36,194 bases of DNA from Rhizobiaceae bacterium (GTDB lineage Bacteria > Pseudomonadota > Alphaproteobacteria > Rhizobiales > Rhizobiaceae): the NCBI GenBank assembly GCA_026981655.1, contig JALSIJ010000269.1, positions 1-36,194 on the forward strand, read 5' to 3'. Below, piece by piece: positions 34,370 through 36,194 of this stretch. Position numbers and translations under genes: made by a program. Position 1 is the stretch's first letter, and every line of letters starts with the position of its first letter. Under the pieces are notes generated by a model. It was not told the origin of the DNA, searched no databases, and worked only from the letters and a program-made list of their open reading frames with translations.

Positions 34370-35368
34370 ATGTTGCGATGGGGAATTTTATCGACGGCTA
34401 ATATTGGAATTGAGCAGGTTATTCCTGCTATTCTGAATTCTGACAATGGTATTATTTCTGCTATCGCCAGCCGCGACCAGGCTAAGGCCGAAAAACTAGC
34501 ACAACGCTTTAACATTCAGCATTGGTTTGGCAGTTATGAGGCCATGCTAGCAAGCGATCTCATTGATGCAGTTTATATACCGCTGCCAACTTCAATGCAT
34601 GTCGATTGGACGATCAAAGCAGCGAATGCCGGCAAGCATGTATTGTGTGAAAAGCCTATATCGCTCCATGCTGATCAAATAGACGCGATCATGGAGGCGA
34701 GGGACCGTAACAAAGTTCTGATCTCTGAAGCCTTTATGGTGACGTATCATCCGCAATGGCACAAAGTGCGTTCACTAATTGCCGAAGGGGCTATCGGCAC
34801 TTTGAAACGCGTTCAGGCGGCGTTTACCTACCATAATACAGATGCTGAAAATATGCGTAACATATTGGAATTGGGCGGTGGTGCTTTGCCGGATATTGGC
34901 GTTTATCCAACCGTTGTGACGCGCTTTGTCACCGGAAAAGAGCCAGTGCAAGTATCCGCAAAGGTAGAACACGATGCCACGTTTAAAACAGACAATTATG
35001 CATCATGCCGGGCTGATTTTGGCGCGTTTGAAATGACTATGTATGTATCGACCCAGATGGCGTTGCGACAGGAAATTTCATTTCATGGTGACGAAGGCTG
35101 GATCGAAGTGGCCGCACCATTCAATGCCGGCCTTTATGATGCTGATTTCATCACTTTATACAATGAAGACCATAGCCAGGCACAATTGTTCAAATTTCCC
35201 GGCGTTAATCAGTACACGCTGCAAGCTGAAGCATTTGTACGTGCCGTAGCAAGTTCTGACCTTATGGGCGCAGAAGAAATCTTTACGCTTGAAAGTTCGA
35301 AGAACAATCAAAAATTGATAGACGCAATCTATCGGGCCGGAGATAGCGGTCAGTGGGAGGCGGTTTAA
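34370..35368 (+). CDS. Gfo/Idh/MocA-family NAD(P)-dependent oxidoreductase
   Basis: This 332-residue dehydrogenase has an N-terminal Rossmann domain beginning LRWGILSTANIGIEQVIPAI. The family motif HVLCEKPISL carries the catalytic-site Lys. The C-terminal alpha/beta domain includes ELGGGALPDIGVYPTVVTRFV, where Asp and Tyr fall near the substrate site. Members oxidise or reduce sugars, inositols and related polyols; the ILSTANIG start and GVYP motif resemble the D-xylose 1-dehydrogenase and dimeric dihydrodiol dehydrogenase group. The substrate cannot be fixed. It does not obviously belong with soeABC, from which it is separated by 101 bases that include a hairpin. The tRNA-Thr gene is encoded on the other strand 23 bases after it. 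Confidence 0.88.
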   Translation: MLRWGILSTANIGIEQVIPAILNSDNGIISAIASRDQAKAEKLAQRFNIQHWFGSYEAMLASDLIDAVYIPLPTSMHVDWTIKAANAGKHVLCEKPISLHADQIDAIMEARDRNKVLISEAFMVTYHPQWHKVRSLIAEGAIGTLKRVQAAFTYHNTDAENMRNILELGGGALPDIGVYPTVVTRFVTGKEPVQVSAKVEHDATFKTDNYASCRADFGAFEMTMYVSTQMALRQEISFHGDEGWIEVAAPFNAGLYDADFITLYNEDHSQAQLFKFPGVNQYTLQAEAFVRAVASSDLMGAEEIFTLESSKNNQKLIDAIYRAGDSGQWEAV

Positions 35369-35391
35369 TGTTTTCTGTTATAAGAAGAAAA

Positions 35392-35467
35392 TGGTGCCGC
35401 TTAGGTGATTTGAACACCTGACCTCCGCATTACGAATGCGATGCTCTACCAACTGAGCTAAAGCGGC
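35392..35467 (-). tRNA. tRNA-Thr (anticodon CGT)
   Basis: Read on the minus strand, the acceptor stem GCCGCTT pairs with AAGCGGC, followed by discriminator A and an encoded CCA. The D arm contains AGCTCAGTTGGTAGAGC. The anticodon stem TCGCA/TGCGG encloses loop TTCGTAA with anticodon CGT, reading ACG threonine codons. The T arm is AGGTGTTCAAATCACCT. Length is 76 bases, and all stems pair apart from a wobble at the top of the anticodon stem. The sequence after the CCA on the minus strand begins TTTTCTTCTT, a T-rich stretch suited to termination. Confidence 0.97.
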
Positions 35468-35536
35468 AACTCTTATAATGGGTAGCGCTGGCTGCTATGA
35501 TTCGTCAATATTTATCCCGATTGTATATAGCGCGCT

Positions 35537-35974
35537 CTATGTTGACTTAGCCTGGCTTTTCAAAAGTTGCACAGAGATAATTTTCCAATCTCCATTATCC
35601 TGCTTTTGCAATGAATATAGTGCTACCCATTCTTTGCCTTTTGGGCCGGCAATCAGCACTTCGTGGTGAATTTTTTCACCGTCCGAACGGCTACGGCCAA
35701 ACGCCCAGTTTTTTGCGCTGTAGATTGGATTGTAGCCGCGTTTGACCATGCGGATGAAGTTATCAACATCGCGGAAGAACACCTGCATGGATGGTGATGC
35801 ATAGGAGAACGCTTTCTTGTGCGCACCTTGATGGAATGCCTTGATCTGACTTTCGACAACCAGTTGGCTGTCATCCAACTTGTCGGTTTCGCTTTGGGCT
35901 AATATTGGGTTGATGTTGGCTATGAGGCCAATTACCAAACCAAATGCAATTATTGCGAAGTTTTGATTATCCAT
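35537..35974 (-). CDS. Secreted DUF4864-domain protein
   Basis: This exported protein of 145 residues begins with a signal peptide (hydrophobic FAIIAFGLVIGLIANINPI, cleavage likely after ILA near residue 26). The mature part matches DUF4864 as I know it: VESQIKAFHQGAHKKAFSYASPSM, then FFRDVDNFIRMVKRGYNPIY, and a strand-rich end IHHEVLIAGPKGKEWVALYSLQKQDNGDWKI. The fold resembles an NTF2-like or SnoaL-like cone, but the function is unknown. The gene stands alone upstream of tRNA-Thr on the same strand, with its stop about 70 bases before the tRNA. The 220 bases beyond its start to the window edge contain no clear gene. Confidence 0.82.
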   Translation of the reverse strand: MDNQNFAIIAFGLVIGLIANINPILAQSETDKLDDSQLVVESQIKAFHQGAHKKAFSYASPSMQVFFRDVDNFIRMVKRGYNPIYSAKNWAFGRSRSDGEKIHHEVLIAGPKGKEWVALYSLQKQDNGDWKIISVQLLKSQAKST

Positions 35975-36194
35975 AATTTATCCAATCGCGGTCAAACTAA
36001 TTGAATTCAAGCCTAACAGCAATTTTGACAATCTGGGTAACCATTCAGCATTGGACATCAAATTATTGAGATTGAGATGGCTGGCAGCGTCGTTTAATCT
36101 ACAGTGCAGCTTGAATTGATAAAATTGTATCTATCTCATAGATGCTGGGTAAACCACGGTATTGCGGGCTTTCTTGTGTATTTTAGTTCCATAA

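Noticed and set aside
36136-36194. Minus-strand frame at the right edge reading MELKYTRKPAIPWFTQHL before a stop
   Set aside because: It is too short and cut by the window edge; it could be the end of a gene, but there is no recognisable family signature.
1-36194. Insertion sequences, prophage genes, CRISPR arrays or toxin-antitoxin loci
   Set aside because: No transposase, integrase, regularly spaced repeats or toxin-antitoxin pair could be seen; the RatA-like gene is a COQ10-type protein in a housekeeping context.

Overview
The window is chromosomal DNA of an alphaproteobacterium, most likely from the Hyphomicrobiales (Rhizobiales) or a close marine relative. The evidence is gene order: pdhC, lpdA, lipA, a COQ10/RatA-type gene, cinA, a fused ispDF, dusB, ntrB, ntrC, ntrY, ntrX, trkA, a trkH-type gene, hfq and hflX form a conserved alphaproteobacterial block. 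Fused ispDF and the paired NtrBC/NtrYX systems are typical of that class. Base composition is moderate, with no obvious compositional island. No insertion sequence, phage gene or CRISPR array is visible.

Layout. (1) 1-4692: the end of pyruvate dehydrogenase E2, an opposed small membrane protein gene, E3, a secreted Cys-rich protein, lipoyl synthase and a COQ10-like START protein. This is a lipoate and 2-oxoacid dehydrogenase neighbourhood. (2) 4694-6377, minus strand: ispDF followed by cinA. (3) 6520-18673: dusB-ntrB-ntrC, then ntrY-ntrX, trkA-trkH and hfq-hflX, covering nitrogen sensing, potassium uptake and RNA or ribosome housekeeping. (4) 18806-23123: MgtE magnesium transporter, a LiuR-like MerR regulator, an isoprenylcysteine-methyltransferase-like membrane protein, a GNAT acetyltransferase and isovaleryl-CoA dehydrogenase. 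(5) 23305-26707: a secreted SH3b protein, then an MBOAT O-acyltransferase paired with an SGNH-like protein that carries an unexpected pseudopilin-like C-terminal domain. (6) 26804-34268: a DsrC/TusE-family protein with an atypical cysteine pattern, sulfoacetaldehyde acetyltransferase (xsc) and a SoeABC-type molybdenum sulfite dehydrogenase. (7) 34370-36194: a Gfo/Idh/MocA oxidoreductase, tRNA-Thr(CGT) and a secreted DUF4864 protein.

The most interesting part is region 6. Xsc releases sulfite from sulfoacetaldehyde, an intermediate of taurine and other C2 sulfonates. SoeABC would oxidise that sulfite in the cytoplasm and pass electrons to the quinone pool. The DsrC-like protein encoded just upstream keeps one of the two functional C-terminal cysteines of DsrC but has lost the penultimate one, so it is neither a classical DsrC nor a TusE. 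It may be a sulfite- or persulfide-responsive carrier or regulator for this module. The second candidate novelty is the SGNH/pseudopilin-like fusion beside the MBOAT enzyme. All assignments rest on reading motifs and gene order by eye; no database search was run.
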